64,000 nt of DNA from Chryseobacterium indologenes (GTDB lineage Bacteria; Bacteroidota; Bacteroidia; Flavobacteriales; Weeksellaceae), in the NCBI RefSeq assembly GCF_001295265.1, contig NZ_LJOD01000009.1:62001-126000 (forward strand), in the 5' to 3' direction. Shown here piece by piece: positions 1-9,800 of this stretch (positions are counted from its first letter, which is position 1; each line of letters opens with the position of its first letter). The position numbers and the translations under genes are program-made. The notes beneath the pieces are model-generated. The model was not told where the DNA came from. It made no database searches and saw nothing but the letters and a program-made list of their open reading frames with translations.

Positions 1-62
1 TATTTTTTTAGGTGGTGTCCGGCAAAAAGATATCCACCAGATTGTTTTAAGTCGAGTTTCAT
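1..62 (-). CDS. Possible 5' end of a gene cut by the window edge
   Basis: An ATG at 62 on the minus strand opens a frame of 20 codons (begins MKLDLKQSGGY) that stays open to the window edge. A promoter-like GATATTTG lies about 25 bp upstream on the same strand, one base off the TAnnTTTG consensus. No family can be named from so short a fragment. It could equally be a chance open frame. Confidence 0.35.
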   Translation of the reverse strand, partial: MKLDLKQSGGYLFAGHHLKK

Positions 63-328
63 TTTCTGTGTTTTCTATAATGCAAATATCCATCAGGGAA
101 GCGACAGAACTCGTCGTATTATATTTATAAAAACAATAACCTGAAACCTATAACAATCTTAAAGCAGACTGAAAAAGCATTGAGAAATAGGAAGTAAACA
201 AAGAAAAAGAGCTGATATTATTGAAAAATCAACTACTAAAATTTATGTGCCAATAAGAAATAAAGGAACTGTTTCTAAATCTAAAATTATAAATACTCTT
301 TAAAGAAATCAAAGAGGCACTTTGAAAT
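63..328. other. Intergenic region with a coding-like remnant
   Basis: No complete gene is seen. A plus-strand frame from about 190 to 303 reads as a basic, coding-like peptide (contains KIYVPIRNKGTV) ending at a TAA, but it has no start codon and is preceded by an in-frame stop, so it may be the tail of a decayed gene. Everything else is AT-rich sequence without obvious structure. Confidence 0.3.
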
Positions 329-1729
329 TTATCCCTCCGGATACATACTGTAAAAATTAGGAAAACGCATCTGAACGGTAGTCCCGTGATTTTCGTGAGA
401 ACTTACAATCAACTCTCCCTGATGCATTCTTACAATATTTCTGGCGAGAGGAAGCCCGATCCCGTAGCCTTCGTAGTTTTTGGTATTGGAGGCTCTGAAA
501 AAAGGGTCATAGATCTTATTCATTTCTTCTTCAGGAATTCCGATCCCGTTGTCTTTTACGATGATGTATACATCGGTATCCGTGGCTCCCAGCGAAACCT
601 TTACCTGCTGGAAATTAGAGTATTTGCAGCCATTACTGATGATGTTGGCTACTGCGAGGTGAAGAAGCTGCTCGTTACCCTGAACTTTCAGCTTTTTAGG
701 GTTATCCGGAAGCATGCTGATGTCCAGATAGATATTATTTCTGGAATCTATTTTTCTTAATGTTTCAATAACATCCCACAGCAGCTGGTCTATTCTTACC
801 TTGTCCATTTTCTGGATCTTGCCGTCAAAACCGGTTTGTGCAATCATTAATAACGCTTTGATCTTTCTGTCCAGCTTTTCAGCTTCATCCAGAATGATTT
901 CCAGGGTTTCCTTGTATTCATCCGCTGTTCTGCTGATGGAAAGAGCAACATCCGCTTCGCCCATAATCGAAGTAAGCGGTGTCCTTAGCTCATGGGAAAC
1001 ATTTCCGATCAGGTGATTCTGGGTTTCGAAGGAGGTTTCGATACGGTTGAGCATTCCGTTGAAGGTATCCACCAGCTCATTCAGTTCCTTATTATCCGGC
1101 TGCGGCTCCAGTCTGAGGTGAAGGTTTTCGGAGCTGATCTCTTTTACCTTTCCTGTAATTTTCAGAATCGGTTTAAATAATGTTTTAGACAGATAGAAAG
1201 AAAAGATCATGCTGAAAAAAAGGGACAGCACAATACACGTAATCAATGTTCTTTTCAAAAATCCGAGGTAATAAATGACGTAATGATTTTTAGCCGATGC
1301 GATGGCGATATAATCTTTATCATCATATCTGAAGGTCTGCCCTATATAGTAGAATTCTTTATCATTATAATTAGCTTCTCCTTTTTTGACGATATTCTTG
1401 AAAAAATAATCTGGGATATGAACTTCCCGGGAGATCTTTTTGAAATTGGAATCCGAAGGAACGGCAAAAACATAATCCCTTTCCATGGGAAGCTCTTCGT
1501 CATTCAGGCTGTTAAGAATATAGTTTTCCGGAAGATCGAGATGCTCTTTACTTTTTTCGATCTGTACAATGGTAGCGGTACGGATTTTCAGCAGCTCATA
1601 AAACCTCTGATGCGAAAAGTTGACAATTGAAAAGTAAACCAAACCACTGAACAACAGAATGATGACGGTAAAAACCAACATCAGAAGCACCATCGTTTTG
1701 GTCTGATTTGTGACAACTTTGTTAAACAT
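329..1729 (-). CDS. HAMP-domain sensor histidine kinase
   Basis: Membrane sensor kinase of a two-component pair. Two transmembrane segments (about residues 13-35 and 158-180) flank a roughly 120-residue extracytoplasmic sensor. HAMP linker (about 181-235) and HisKA dimerisation domain follow, with the phospho-acceptor His246 in SHELRTPL. The C-terminal HATPase domain has an N box (NIISNGCKYSN), a G1 box (DNGIGIP) and a G2-like GIGLPLAR. Its ATG lies 3 bp after the stop of the response regulator gene, so the two are co-transcribed and form a cognate pair. The stimulus cannot be read from the sensor. Length (466 aa) is normal for the class. Confidence 0.95.
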   Translation of the reverse strand: MFNKVVTNQTKTMVLLMLVFTVIILLFSGLVYFSIVNFSHQRFYELLKIRTATIVQIEKSKEHLDLPENYILNSLNDEELPMERDYVFAVPSDSNFKKISREVHIPDYFFKNIVKKGEANYNDKEFYYIGQTFRYDDKDYIAIASAKNHYVIYYLGFLKRTLITCIVLSLFFSMIFSFYLSKTLFKPILKITGKVKEISSENLHLRLEPQPDNKELNELVDTFNGMLNRIETSFETQNHLIGNVSHELRTPLTSIMGEADVALSISRTADEYKETLEIILDEAEKLDRKIKALLMIAQTGFDGKIQKMDKVRIDQLLWDVIETLRKIDSRNNIYLDISMLPDNPKKLKVQGNEQLLHLAVANIISNGCKYSNFQQVKVSLGATDTDVYIIVKDNGIGIPEEEMNKIYDPFFRASNTKNYEGYGIGLPLARNIVRMHQGELIVSSHENHGTTVQMRFPNFYSMYPEG

Positions 1730-1732
1730 TCA

Positions 1733-2440
1733 TTAAGGTTTTTTCAGCACATACCCCATTCCTATCACCGTATGAATGAGCTTATTATCCTCCTGACTAT
1801 CCAGTTTTTTTCTTAAATAATTCACGTAGACATCCACAACATTGGTTCCCAGCTCATAATTTACACCCCAGACCGCATCCAGAATTTCTGCTCTGGAGAT
1901 TACTTTTTCCGGATTATTCAGAAAATACAGCAGTAATTTATATTCTGTAGAAGTGAGGGAAATATCCTCTCCTGCACGGGTTACTTTTTTGGTATAATCA
2001 TTAACCGTGAGATCAGAGAACTGAAATACGTGCTCATTGTCCGGTTCCGGCTCTGCAATTTCCTGAGGCATATGGTTATGGCTTCTCCTTAAAAGGGATT
2101 TTACACGTGCTACCAGTTCAATGAATTTGAAAGGCTTCACGAGATAATCATCTCCTCCGCTTTCCAATCCGAGAACAATATTTTCTGAAGTTCCCAGGGC
2201 CGTTAAGAATAAAATCGGAACGCTCTGGTTGGTTTTTCTTATTTCTTTGCAGACATCCAGACCATTCATTTCCGGCAGCATAATATCCAGAATAACCAGA
2301 TCAAAATCATTCGCCTGTACCAGCTGTACGCCTGTACGCCCGTCAAAAGCAACAGAAACTTCGTACCCGTTTTCCTGAAGCCCCTTTTTAATAAAAGATA
2401 CTACACTGGTTTCGTCTTCGATGAGAATAATCTTTTTCAT
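1733..2440 (-). CDS. OmpR/PhoB-family response regulator
   Basis: DNA-binding partner of the downstream kinase. The receiver domain (about residues 1-118) has the acidic pocket at IEDE, phospho-acceptor Asp52 in DIMLPEMNG and the conserved Lys in VKPF. The C-terminal winged helix (about 140-235) ends with the typical YVNYLRKKLD and GMGYVL segments. I start at the ATG at 2440 (MKKIILIEDE); a longer frame beginning with GTG at 2458 adds six residues that do not fit the family. It is first in a two-gene operon with the histidine kinase. Target genes are unknown. Confidence 0.95.
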   Translation of the reverse strand: MKKIILIEDETSVVSFIKKGLQENGYEVSVAFDGRTGVQLVQANDFDLVILDIMLPEMNGLDVCKEIRKTNQSVPILFLTALGTSENIVLGLESGGDDYLVKPFKFIELVARVKSLLRRSHNHMPQEIAEPEPDNEHVFQFSDLTVNDYTKKVTRAGEDISLTSTEYKLLLYFLNNPEKVISRAEILDAVWGVNYELGTNVVDVYVNYLRKKLDSQEDNKLIHTVIGMGYVLKKP

Positions 2441-2500
2441 TGAAATAAGGAATTCCACAAAAATAGGAAAATTTTTTCTGGAGACGGAACGGCCAGCTGG

Positions 2501-2980
2501 CTAAAGAATTAATTCCATCTGCACATCTGCCCGGTCATATCCGGGATTAGTAACCCGTACATGCTGAAAACCCAGTTTTTCGTAAAGCTTTACTGCGGGT
2601 ACCAGAACCGAATTGGTTTCCAGAAAAACTCTTTCTGCTTTCAGTTCCTTGGCTTTTTCCACTAAGGTATTTCCCAGCAGATACCCGATTTTCTTTCCCT
2701 GAGCTTTAGGACTTACAGCCATCTTGGAAAGTTCAAAAATGAGGGGTTCATCATTGGCTTTTACCAAGGCACAGGTTCCCACAGCTTCGCCATCCAGTAA
2801 AGCAAAAACAATATGACCGCCCTTATTCAGAATCTGATTTTCAGGATGATCCAGCAGTTTATAATCTCCGGATTCCATTACAAAAAAAGTCCTGATCCAT
2901 TCTTCATTCAATGTTTTAAAAGCCTCTTTATACTGAGGTTCAAAATTCACAATTGTTACTTCATTATTCATATCACTCAT
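2501..2980 (-). CDS. GNAT-family N-acetyltransferase
   Basis: Predicted acetyl-CoA-dependent acetyltransferase of about 159 residues. The acetyl-CoA binding motif A is visible in the middle (VSPKAQGKKIGYLLGNTL, matching the Q/R-x-x-G-x-G/A loop), followed by VFLETNSVLVPAVKLYEKLGF, typical of the motif B end of the fold. Substrate is unknown; related proteins act on small amines or amino acids. ATG codons at 2980 and 2971 are both reasonable; the upstream GTG is less likely. It stands alone between the two-component operon and the MocR gene. Confidence 0.88.
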   Translation of the reverse strand: MSDMNNEVTIVNFEPQYKEAFKTLNEEWIRTFFVMESGDYKLLDHPENQILNKGGHIVFALLDGEAVGTCALVKANDEPLIFELSKMAVSPKAQGKKIGYLLGNTLVEKAKELKAERVFLETNSVLVPAVKLYEKLGFQHVRVTNPGYDRADVQMELIL

Positions 2981-3034
2981 CACTATATATATTTTATTAA
3001 ATTTACGTGAGTTCGGGTTAAGGAGTTTAATGTA

Positions 3035-3086
3035 AAAGGCTGGAAGAAGGAGGCTGGAAGTTAATTTTAGTTATAGGTATTGAAAG
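3035..3086 (+). repeat. Dispersed intergenic repeat, copy 1
   Basis: GC-richer purine tract containing GGCTGGAAGAAGGAGG and then CTGGAAGTTA, followed by a tail with TTATAGGTATTGAAAGCC. The same core recurs in five other intergenic regions of this window. Confidence 0.6.
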
Positions 3087-3111
3087 CCTCCCGAGTTATC
3101 CCGAACTGAGG

Positions 3112-4527
3112 TTAAATTCTGTTTTTAATCATTTTCCCCAGCTTCTCCAGGTCACTTTCAACACGGTCGGTCCATTCCAGGGCATAGTTCAGACGCATAC
3201 AGTTCTGATACTGATTGTATTGTGAAAACATTCTTCCGGGAGCAAAGTTAATTTTCTGGCTAAGTGCTTCGTCGTACAGATCTTCAGTGCAAATCCTTTT
3301 ATCCAGCTCCAGCCAAAGCATAAATCCTCCTTTCGGTTCAGATATTTTGGTATTATCCGGGAAATACTGGGTCACCGATTTCTGAATCTGCAGATAATTA
3401 GCGTACAGCTTCTTCCTGAACATTCGCAAATGGTGGTCATAACGGCCATGTTCAAGGAAATCAGCAATGACATCTGAAAATAACGACGGGCCAGAGACAG
3501 TCTGGACCAATTTCTGACGGATGATCTTTTCTTTAAATTTTCCAGGAGCTACCCAGCCAACTCTATAGCCTGGCGCCAGTGTCTTGGAAACTGATCCTAT
3601 CCACATTACAATTCCTGTTTCATCATAATATTTACAGGGCTTTGGCCTTCCTGCTCCGAAATAAATATTTCCATACACATCATCTTCAATCAGAGGAACA
3701 TTATATTCAGTCAGCATATTTACCAGTTGTTTTTTATTTTCATCCGGCATCTGGAAGCCTAGCGGGTTATTGTAATTCACCACAAAACAGCATGCCGAAA
3801 GATCAGGAAGTATCTTTTTTAACGCATCCAGATCCACTCCGGTAATTGGATGAGTGGGAATTTCCACTGCTTTGAGCCCCAGAAGCTGAATTGCCTGGAG
3901 AATTCCAAAATATACCGGACTTTCCACGGCAACAGAATCTCCCGGCTGAGTAACCGCCATCAGGCAGTTATAAACTCCATTCATGGCTCCGGAGGTAATC
4001 ACCAGATCATCTTCTGTGATTTTCCCTTCCATCACGATGGACCATTTGGCAATTTCACGACGGAGGCGTTCACTTCCCTGTACCGGCTCATAGTTTGTTC
4101 CGCTGTCATGCTTTCTTTTGATCACATCAATCATGCATTTCTTCATTTTTGCCACAGGAAGAAGGCTTTTCCCCGGAATTCCCAGTGCGAATTGGGTGAC
4201 ATCTGTCCCGGCAATGGTTCCGAAGACTTTTCCGATAAGATCTTCCGGAGTATTTTCATCTTCTGAGATCTTTATTTTCCCTACGGAAGGCAGCGCCAGT
4301 TTCCGTTGGGAAGTCTGGCTTACATAATATCCGTATTTAGGACGTGATTCCACCAAAGAGCGGCTTTCCAGTTCCATATAAGCCTGTTTTATTGTATTTA
4401 AGCTGACATTATATAGTTTCTGGGCACTCCTCAGAGAAGGAAGTCTATCCCCATATTGCAGGGTTTCACTTTTAATCTGCTCAGTGACGGAATTGGCTAT
4501 TTTAAGATACAGAACATCTTTAGACAT
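3112..4527 (-). CDS. MocR-type GntR regulator fused to a class I aminotransferase
   Basis: PLP-dependent transcriptional regulator. An N-terminal GntR winged helix (about residues 8-75, with LPSLRSAQKLYNVSLNTIKQ) is followed by a fold-type I aminotransferase domain. The PLP-binding lysine lies near residue 315 in GSVSKTLAPGYRVGW, with the upstream NYNNPLGF and IEDDVYGN motifs that normally contact the cofactor. Length (471 aa) is standard. MocR proteins usually sense PLP or an amino compound and regulate a neighbouring gene; here the gene immediately upstream on the same strand is an unknown 121-residue protein 44 bp away. The specific pathway is unknown. Confidence 0.92.
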   Translation of the reverse strand: MSKDVLYLKIANSVTEQIKSETLQYGDRLPSLRSAQKLYNVSLNTIKQAYMELESRSLVESRPKYGYYVSQTSQRKLALPSVGKIKISEDENTPEDLIGKVFGTIAGTDVTQFALGIPGKSLLPVAKMKKCMIDVIKRKHDSGTNYEPVQGSERLRREIAKWSIVMEGKITEDDLVITSGAMNGVYNCLMAVTQPGDSVAVESPVYFGILQAIQLLGLKAVEIPTHPITGVDLDALKKILPDLSACCFVVNYNNPLGFQMPDENKKQLVNMLTEYNVPLIEDDVYGNIYFGAGRPKPCKYYDETGIVMWIGSVSKTLAPGYRVGWVAPGKFKEKIIRQKLVQTVSGPSLFSDVIADFLEHGRYDHHLRMFRKKLYANYLQIQKSVTQYFPDNTKISEPKGGFMLWLELDKRICTEDLYDEALSQKINFAPGRMFSQYNQYQNCMRLNYALEWTDRVESDLEKLGKMIKNRI

Positions 4528-4571
4528 TAAATTCAGGTTTTAAGTAAATGTACAACTTTCTCCAGGCTTTG

Positions 4572-4937
4572 TTAAAAATCCAGCCAGCTTATCATGCTTT
4601 TAATACTGCTTTTAAGCTGTTCCGGATTCTGGAAATTGGAGGTCTTGTTTTGCTTAAAATAATTTTCGGCCTTGAGATAAAAGTTTTGTTTTTCCTGTTC
4701 TACAGCTTCTTTTTTATGATAAATTTTAAAAGTAACTCCTCCCTTTTCATTGATGAGAAGACTTGCAAACATGATGATTTGATTTTTCTTTTTTGCCAAA
4801 AGAAAAGGAAGCCCAAAATCTGTATGGGCAACCCGGGCACATTGTGTCTGCAGAAATATATTCTTCAGTACCGGCATATCTGAAATATACACCTCAGCAT
4901 ATTGAATCTGACCCTGATATTGAACTATTGTTTCCAT
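4572..4937 (-). CDS. Hypothetical protein, 121 aa
   Basis: No family recognised. The predicted protein is soluble, without signal peptide or membrane segment, lysine-rich in its second half and ending in a hydrophobic SMISWLDF. It starts at an ATG at 4937 and ends 44 bp before the MocR-type regulator on the same strand, so the two may be co-transcribed. Coding character (sensible composition over 121 codons) supports a real gene, but this is weaker than for neighbours. Confidence 0.6.
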   Translation of the reverse strand: METIVQYQGQIQYAEVYISDMPVLKNIFLQTQCARVAHTDFGLPFLLAKKKNQIIMFASLLINEKGGVTFKIYHKKEAVEQEKQNFYLKAENYFKQNKTSNFQNPEQLKSSIKSMISWLDF

Positions 4938-5072
4938 AGTATTTTCTTCTTTAGCTAAACAAAATTATGGAGTATTCAACATTGGACACAGATACAGAAG
5001 TATACAATATTATGGGTACAGACCGAATATAATCCGTTGAAATCTACAGATGACATAATCAGAATCCGGATT

Positions 5073-5135
5073 AAAGGCCGGAAGATGGAAAAAAGGAGCA
5101 TGGAAGCTACTTCTCGTTATAGTTATTCAAAGCCA
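5073..5135 (+). repeat. Dispersed intergenic repeat, copy 2
   Basis: Contains GGCCGGAAGATGGAAAA, then GGAGCATGGAAGCTA and a tail CGTTATAGTTATTCAAAGCC, which parallels the tail of copy 1. Confidence 0.55.
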
Positions 5136-5188
5136 TTGTAAAATCAAATTATCTCAAAAGAAATAAAAAATTATTATTGACAACCTTC

Positions 5189-5226
5189 ATAACTTCCCGT
5201 TTCCAGCTCCCAGCTTCAGGCTTTTA
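5189..5226 (-). repeat. Dispersed intergenic repeat, copy 3 (inverted)
   Basis: Read on the minus strand it gives AAGCCTGAAGCTGGGAG, then CTGGAAACGGGAAGTTAT, the same purine-rich core as copies 1 and 2 but in the opposite orientation to copy 2 only about 50 bp away. Confidence 0.55.
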
Positions 5227-5237
5227 TAAAACAGATG

Positions 5238-6638
5238 TTATTTTTTTATAAACTTTGAATTGTAAATTAATTTATCCTTTGATTCAAGTTTTATCAGGTA
5301 AGAACCTGTGACAAGGCCTGAAACGTTTACAAAATTTTCAGAAACCCTTTGCAATGACACCAGCTTTCCGCTCATATCATAAATAGTCACTTTTTCAATA
5401 GGAATATTTTTTGCCCAGCAAATCTTATCATCAGCGGGATTCGGATATAAAATGATATCAGACAGCTCAAAGTCTGTTTCTGAAGTGGAGGCTCTTGCGC
5501 ATTGAAAAATAAGAACAGGCTGCAAAGATGAAGTAGGAACACCTCCGTTCCAAATATTTCCATAACCACCCCAGGCCCAGACAGATCCATCTGCTTTTTG
5601 TGCAAGTGAAGCACAATGACCTCCATATACTTTTACCCAATCTGTATCATTACCCACCTGCACAGGAGATAGCGAGTGTGCAGGGGTTATAATAGCCCCG
5701 GTGTAATCCCAGCATCCTCTTCCCCATCCCCATAATGTTCCGTTACTTTTAATTCCTACAGAATAACTCTGTCCCGCAGCTACATCCTTCCATGTATCTG
5801 CTCCTATCTGTACGGGGCTCTGAACAAAAGTGCTTGTTCCGTTTCCTACAGCTCCCTGAACATTATCTCCCCAGGCCCATAAGGTATTATTGGTTTTTAA
5901 AGCAAGGGTAAAATCTCCTGAAGCAGAAGTAAATATCTTTTTCCAGTTCGTATCTGTCCCGATCTTTGTAAAATTGGTAATACACATATTCTCGCCATAT
6001 CCAATGCCTAAGCCATATCCTGAGTTCCTTCCTCTTGCCCACAATGTTCCGTCTTTTTTTATACCAAAAGTTCTTGCTCCGCCACCGGTTATGTCTTCCC
6101 AGGTATTATCCGGACTTAATTGTATCGGTTGAACATAATAATCATTAGGATAAGGATTGGCAGGAGTTGCATGCAGTTCGCAAGCTGAATTATTTCCCCA
6201 CCCCCAAAGTGTTCCGTTATTCTTTAGAGCGATGGTATGTACAGTTCCTGCTGTTACTTTTCTCCAGTCTGTATCTGTACCCACCTGCACGGGAGTATTA
6301 CGGTCTATAATGGTTCCGTCTCCTACCTGAGATCTCATATTTCTGCCCCATCCGTATATTTTACCATCTTTCGTTAATCCTACAGTATGACTTAATCCGT
6401 GAAAAACAGTAGCAAAATCCGGTATAGCCGGACGTTGATAAGGGGTATTCTGATCCTGAAAATTTCCTGTACCTGCCTGCCCGAAGCTATTTTGTCCCCA
6501 AGTATATATTTTTCCGTCTGTTGTAAAAATTGAAATGGTAGTATAGGTAATTGATATATCTTTTACACAATAATCTTTTTGAGCAGAAACATTATGTAAA
6601 GCCCCGAAAAGAGCAAGGCAAAGGTAAATTTTTTTCAT
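5238..6638 (-). CDS. Secreted RCC1-repeat protein with T9SS sorting domain
   Basis: Predicted exported beta-propeller. An N-terminal signal peptide (about residues 1-19, ending SAQ) is followed by at least seven RCC1-type repeats recognisable by their W-G-x-N or GWGRN turns (for example TWGQNSFGQ, GWGRNMRSQ, WGWGNNSACE, AWGDNVQGA), about residues 30-380. The last 75 or so residues match the type A T9SS C-terminal domain, with ILYPNPADD, TIYDMSGKLV and GSYLIKLES. It should be secreted through the type IX machinery and cell-surface attached or released. Bacterial RCC1 propellers are usually interaction or adhesion modules; the ligand is unknown. It appears monocistronic. Confidence 0.93.
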   Translation of the reverse strand: MKKIYLCLALFGALHNVSAQKDYCVKDISITYTTISIFTTDGKIYTWGQNSFGQAGTGNFQDQNTPYQRPAIPDFATVFHGLSHTVGLTKDGKIYGWGRNMRSQVGDGTIIDRNTPVQVGTDTDWRKVTAGTVHTIALKNNGTLWGWGNNSACELHATPANPYPNDYYVQPIQLSPDNTWEDITGGGARTFGIKKDGTLWARGRNSGYGLGIGYGENMCITNFTKIGTDTNWKKIFTSASGDFTLALKTNNTLWAWGDNVQGAVGNGTSTFVQSPVQIGADTWKDVAAGQSYSVGIKSNGTLWGWGRGCWDYTGAIITPAHSLSPVQVGNDTDWVKVYGGHCASLAQKADGSVWAWGGYGNIWNGGVPTSSLQPVLIFQCARASTSETDFELSDIILYPNPADDKICWAKNIPIEKVTIYDMSGKLVSLQRVSENFVNVSGLVTGSYLIKLESKDKLIYNSKFIKK

Positions 6639-6763
6639 GTTTATTTAGTGATCTGGTTATTTCCCAAATTTATGAAAAATATCAACAAATAAACAAAAAT
6701 TTCTAAACATAACTCATCATAACTAATAAAATATTAATTATATTGTAATTCATACAATAAAAA

Positions 6764-6790
6764 CAGGCTGTCCCAATATGGTACAGCCTG
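6764..6790 (-). terminator. Rho-independent terminator after the AAA ATPase gene
   Basis: Inverted repeat CAGGCTGT / ACAGCCTG with an 11-base loop, followed on the minus strand by TTTTTATTG. It lies 28 bp past the stop of the gene ending at 6818. Confidence 0.8.
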
Positions 6791-6817
6791 CCTGAAAATA
6801 TTTAAGATTTCATGGTA

Positions 6818-9800
6818 TTATTCTACTTTTCGTAAAGCCTCTTTAATGCCTTCCAATCCGTCTCCGAACTGGGCCAGCAAAGCGACAATCTGGGACATCC
6901 TGTCATTTTCCCCAAGTCCTTTTAGGGTTTTATTTTTTACAAATGTCTTTTTGATTTCATTCCAGCGTTCCTTCTCTTGTTCTGAAAGGGAACCAATGAG
7001 TTCTTTCAGTTTCAGCATATTGGCTTCTGCACCGGTTGTCAAAGTCTGAGACTCATTCTGATAATGATCAAGAACCAGCTGAACGACCTCATTCTTTTTT
7101 AAGATCGGCTGGATCTGTGCGATCAGCTTATTCATATTACGGTACGATCCCTGGAGCTTGAACGGCGGTTCATTTCTGTAATCATCAGACATGGCCGCAG
7201 ATGAGATATATTCTTTGTTGACTTTCAGGATCATATTTCTAACGGTAATGGTATTTTCCAGCACCGCTCTGAAGTCTGCGATCTCATTGGAGCTGAAGTT
7301 TCCTTTAAGGTTATCTGCAGGATTATTTGTTACCACGCATTCATAAAGTCTGTAAAGATTATCAATTCCCGGCTGGGTTAATCTTGTAAGATACTCATTA
7401 GACATCAGGGAGTTCTCAATAAGGCTTAAATCAAAAAGATCTGTTCTTGAGCCTGAGATTTCTCCCAGATTATATGTATCTGAACGGTTTGCCAGCATAT
7501 CCGGAATTTTAAACTTCTCCCCGTTTTCCGTGTATGGATTTCCTGCCATCACAAGACAGAATCTTTTGGAACGGAGGTCATAGGTTTTGCTTTCCCCGTT
7601 ATATATTCCCTCTATTTTTCTCTGCCCGTCAGCAAGAGAGATAAATTTTTGCAGGAATTCCGGGTTACAATGCTGGATATCATCCAGATACAACATAACA
7701 TTATCTCCCATTTCCAGGGCAAGATTCAATTTTTCAAGCTCCTGTCTTGCTCCTGCATTTTTAGCTTCTGAAGGGTCTGTTGAAAGAATGTCATACCCTA
7801 GGGACGGTCCGTTGATCTTCATAAAAACCAGCCCCATCCTTTCGGCCATGTATTCCATAAGGGTTGTTTTTCCGTAACCCGGAGGTGATACCAGAAGGAG
7901 CATTCCCATACGGTCAGTTCTTTTATCTGAACCTGCTGTTCCCAGCTGCTTAGCCAGATTCGCCCCTATGAGAGGGAAATAAACATCATTGATCAGCTTA
8001 TTCCTTATAAAAGAGCTGAGCACCTGAGGTTTAAAAGTATCCAGCTTCAGTGCTTTTTTCTTTTCACCCACCCAATTGTATTTCAGATCCTGCAATTTTC
8101 TGTATTTAGGAACGGTAATGGTATTGAAATGGCTTAAACGGGATGCAAATTCAAAATAATTAAGAAGGTATTCCGTATCTTTTTCAAGAGACCTGAGATC
8201 CTTTATGGTTGTTTCAAAGGAAACATGCCGGATATTTTTCGGATCAAATTTCTGAGTGATCAGGAATGCTGCCGCTTCACGGATTCCATTTTCATCTGCG
8301 TTAGGATCAAAAGCTTTCAGGGCACTTTCTGCTGTATAATAACAGGCCGAAGGGTACAGATACATTGCTCTGATCTGTTCTATAAATTCAAGGTCTTTGC
8401 CTTTTTCTTTTAATTCCTTTAAAAACAGCTCATACAATGCTCCTGCCTGTTCTGTGATAAGGAAGTTTTCACGGTTTTCCTGCTTCAGATATAATGCTGC
8501 ATTGAAAAAATCAGTGTTAGGCAGAAACCGGGTTTCTGCGGCAAAGGTTCTGATCTCTCCTGACAGTTCTGTCAGCAGATATTCAAATCCCTGTGCGTTG
8601 GCAAATGAATGGGAAATAATTTCTGCAGCCTCAAACTGCCGGGTATAATATTCTTTTCTTTCCGGTTTTAAAAAGAACCAGAACAACTGGGCCAGCACTC
8701 TTTCTCCTGCAGAAAACCTCATCAGGCCAAGTTCATTATGCATCTGCTGGAGCTTTGAAACAATTACCTGCGCATCTTTGTCGTGAATTCCTTTTACGAG
8801 GCCTTCACCGAAGTGTGCTGCAGTGAACTGCTGAACAGCTGCTTCAATTTCCAGGTCCGATGCCAGCTTTTTATGAGCTGAAAATACATTCCAAGCCAGA
8901 TATTCAAATCTTTTAACCTGAGCATTTTCTGAAACGAATTCCTGGTTCCAGACTTCTCTGAAATCTTCTGTAGCATCAAAGACAAGGGGCTCGTAGAAGC
9001 TTGTTCCTGTAAGATGATAATAATATTGAGCATTTCTGAGAACGAGTGTAAGATCCAGCTTCTGCTGGTTGACGGCAAATTTGTAATCTCCCAGTGCAAT
9101 AATGCTTTCACCGTCTGCATAGATTTCTTTTTTATCCTTTAGCTTTCTTACGGCCTCCTGCTGGGTTGTTTTTAAAAGGGTCAGAATTTCTTCAGATTTG
9201 GCAGAATCTTCCAGCTCTGCCAGCTGCCTTGCAAGATCCCGTGCTTTTTCAACCATCAGGTCTGAAGCATAATAGCCATTGATTTCATTTTCAGAATCGA
9301 AAGATTCAGCTTTGGTTTGTACTGATTTCAGGATTCTCTGGGCGGCTTCGAAAAGATTCTGGGTTCTTTTATTTCGGGATTCGGTAAGCTGCACTCTCTT
9401 ATTCTGAAAGTGTTCATAAACTTCTTCCCTCTTTTCCTCGATTTTATGGATGAACTCGTCAAAATCAACGAATTTGGTTCCCATTTCTTCCAGCTGAATA
9501 GAAAGTTTAGTCAGGTATTCATCACATTTTTCAGGGGTTTGGGAGAGTTCCAGAAAATTAATAACAGACTGATCAAACAATGTGATCTGAGCCTGAAAAT
9601 CTGAAGCCAGTTCTTTTCCGGAGATTTCCCGCTTCCTTTTTCCAAGTTCAAGCCTTTCCTGGTTGAGACGGGCAAAGATCTGGGAAATATTTTCAATGAT
9701 CTGGGTAGACTGTGAGGTATCTTCTATTTTAAGGTTGTTCACAATGTCTACCAGCAGCTCAAGCTGTCCGGAAAGAGCATTGATGCTGTCTTCAATTGTT

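Larger units (their letters stand above)
4938..5237. other. Intergenic region carrying two dispersed repeats
   Basis: No gene seen. It holds two copies of the dispersed GGAAG-type repeat in opposite orientation (listed separately) and AT-rich DNA between them. Confidence 0.6.
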
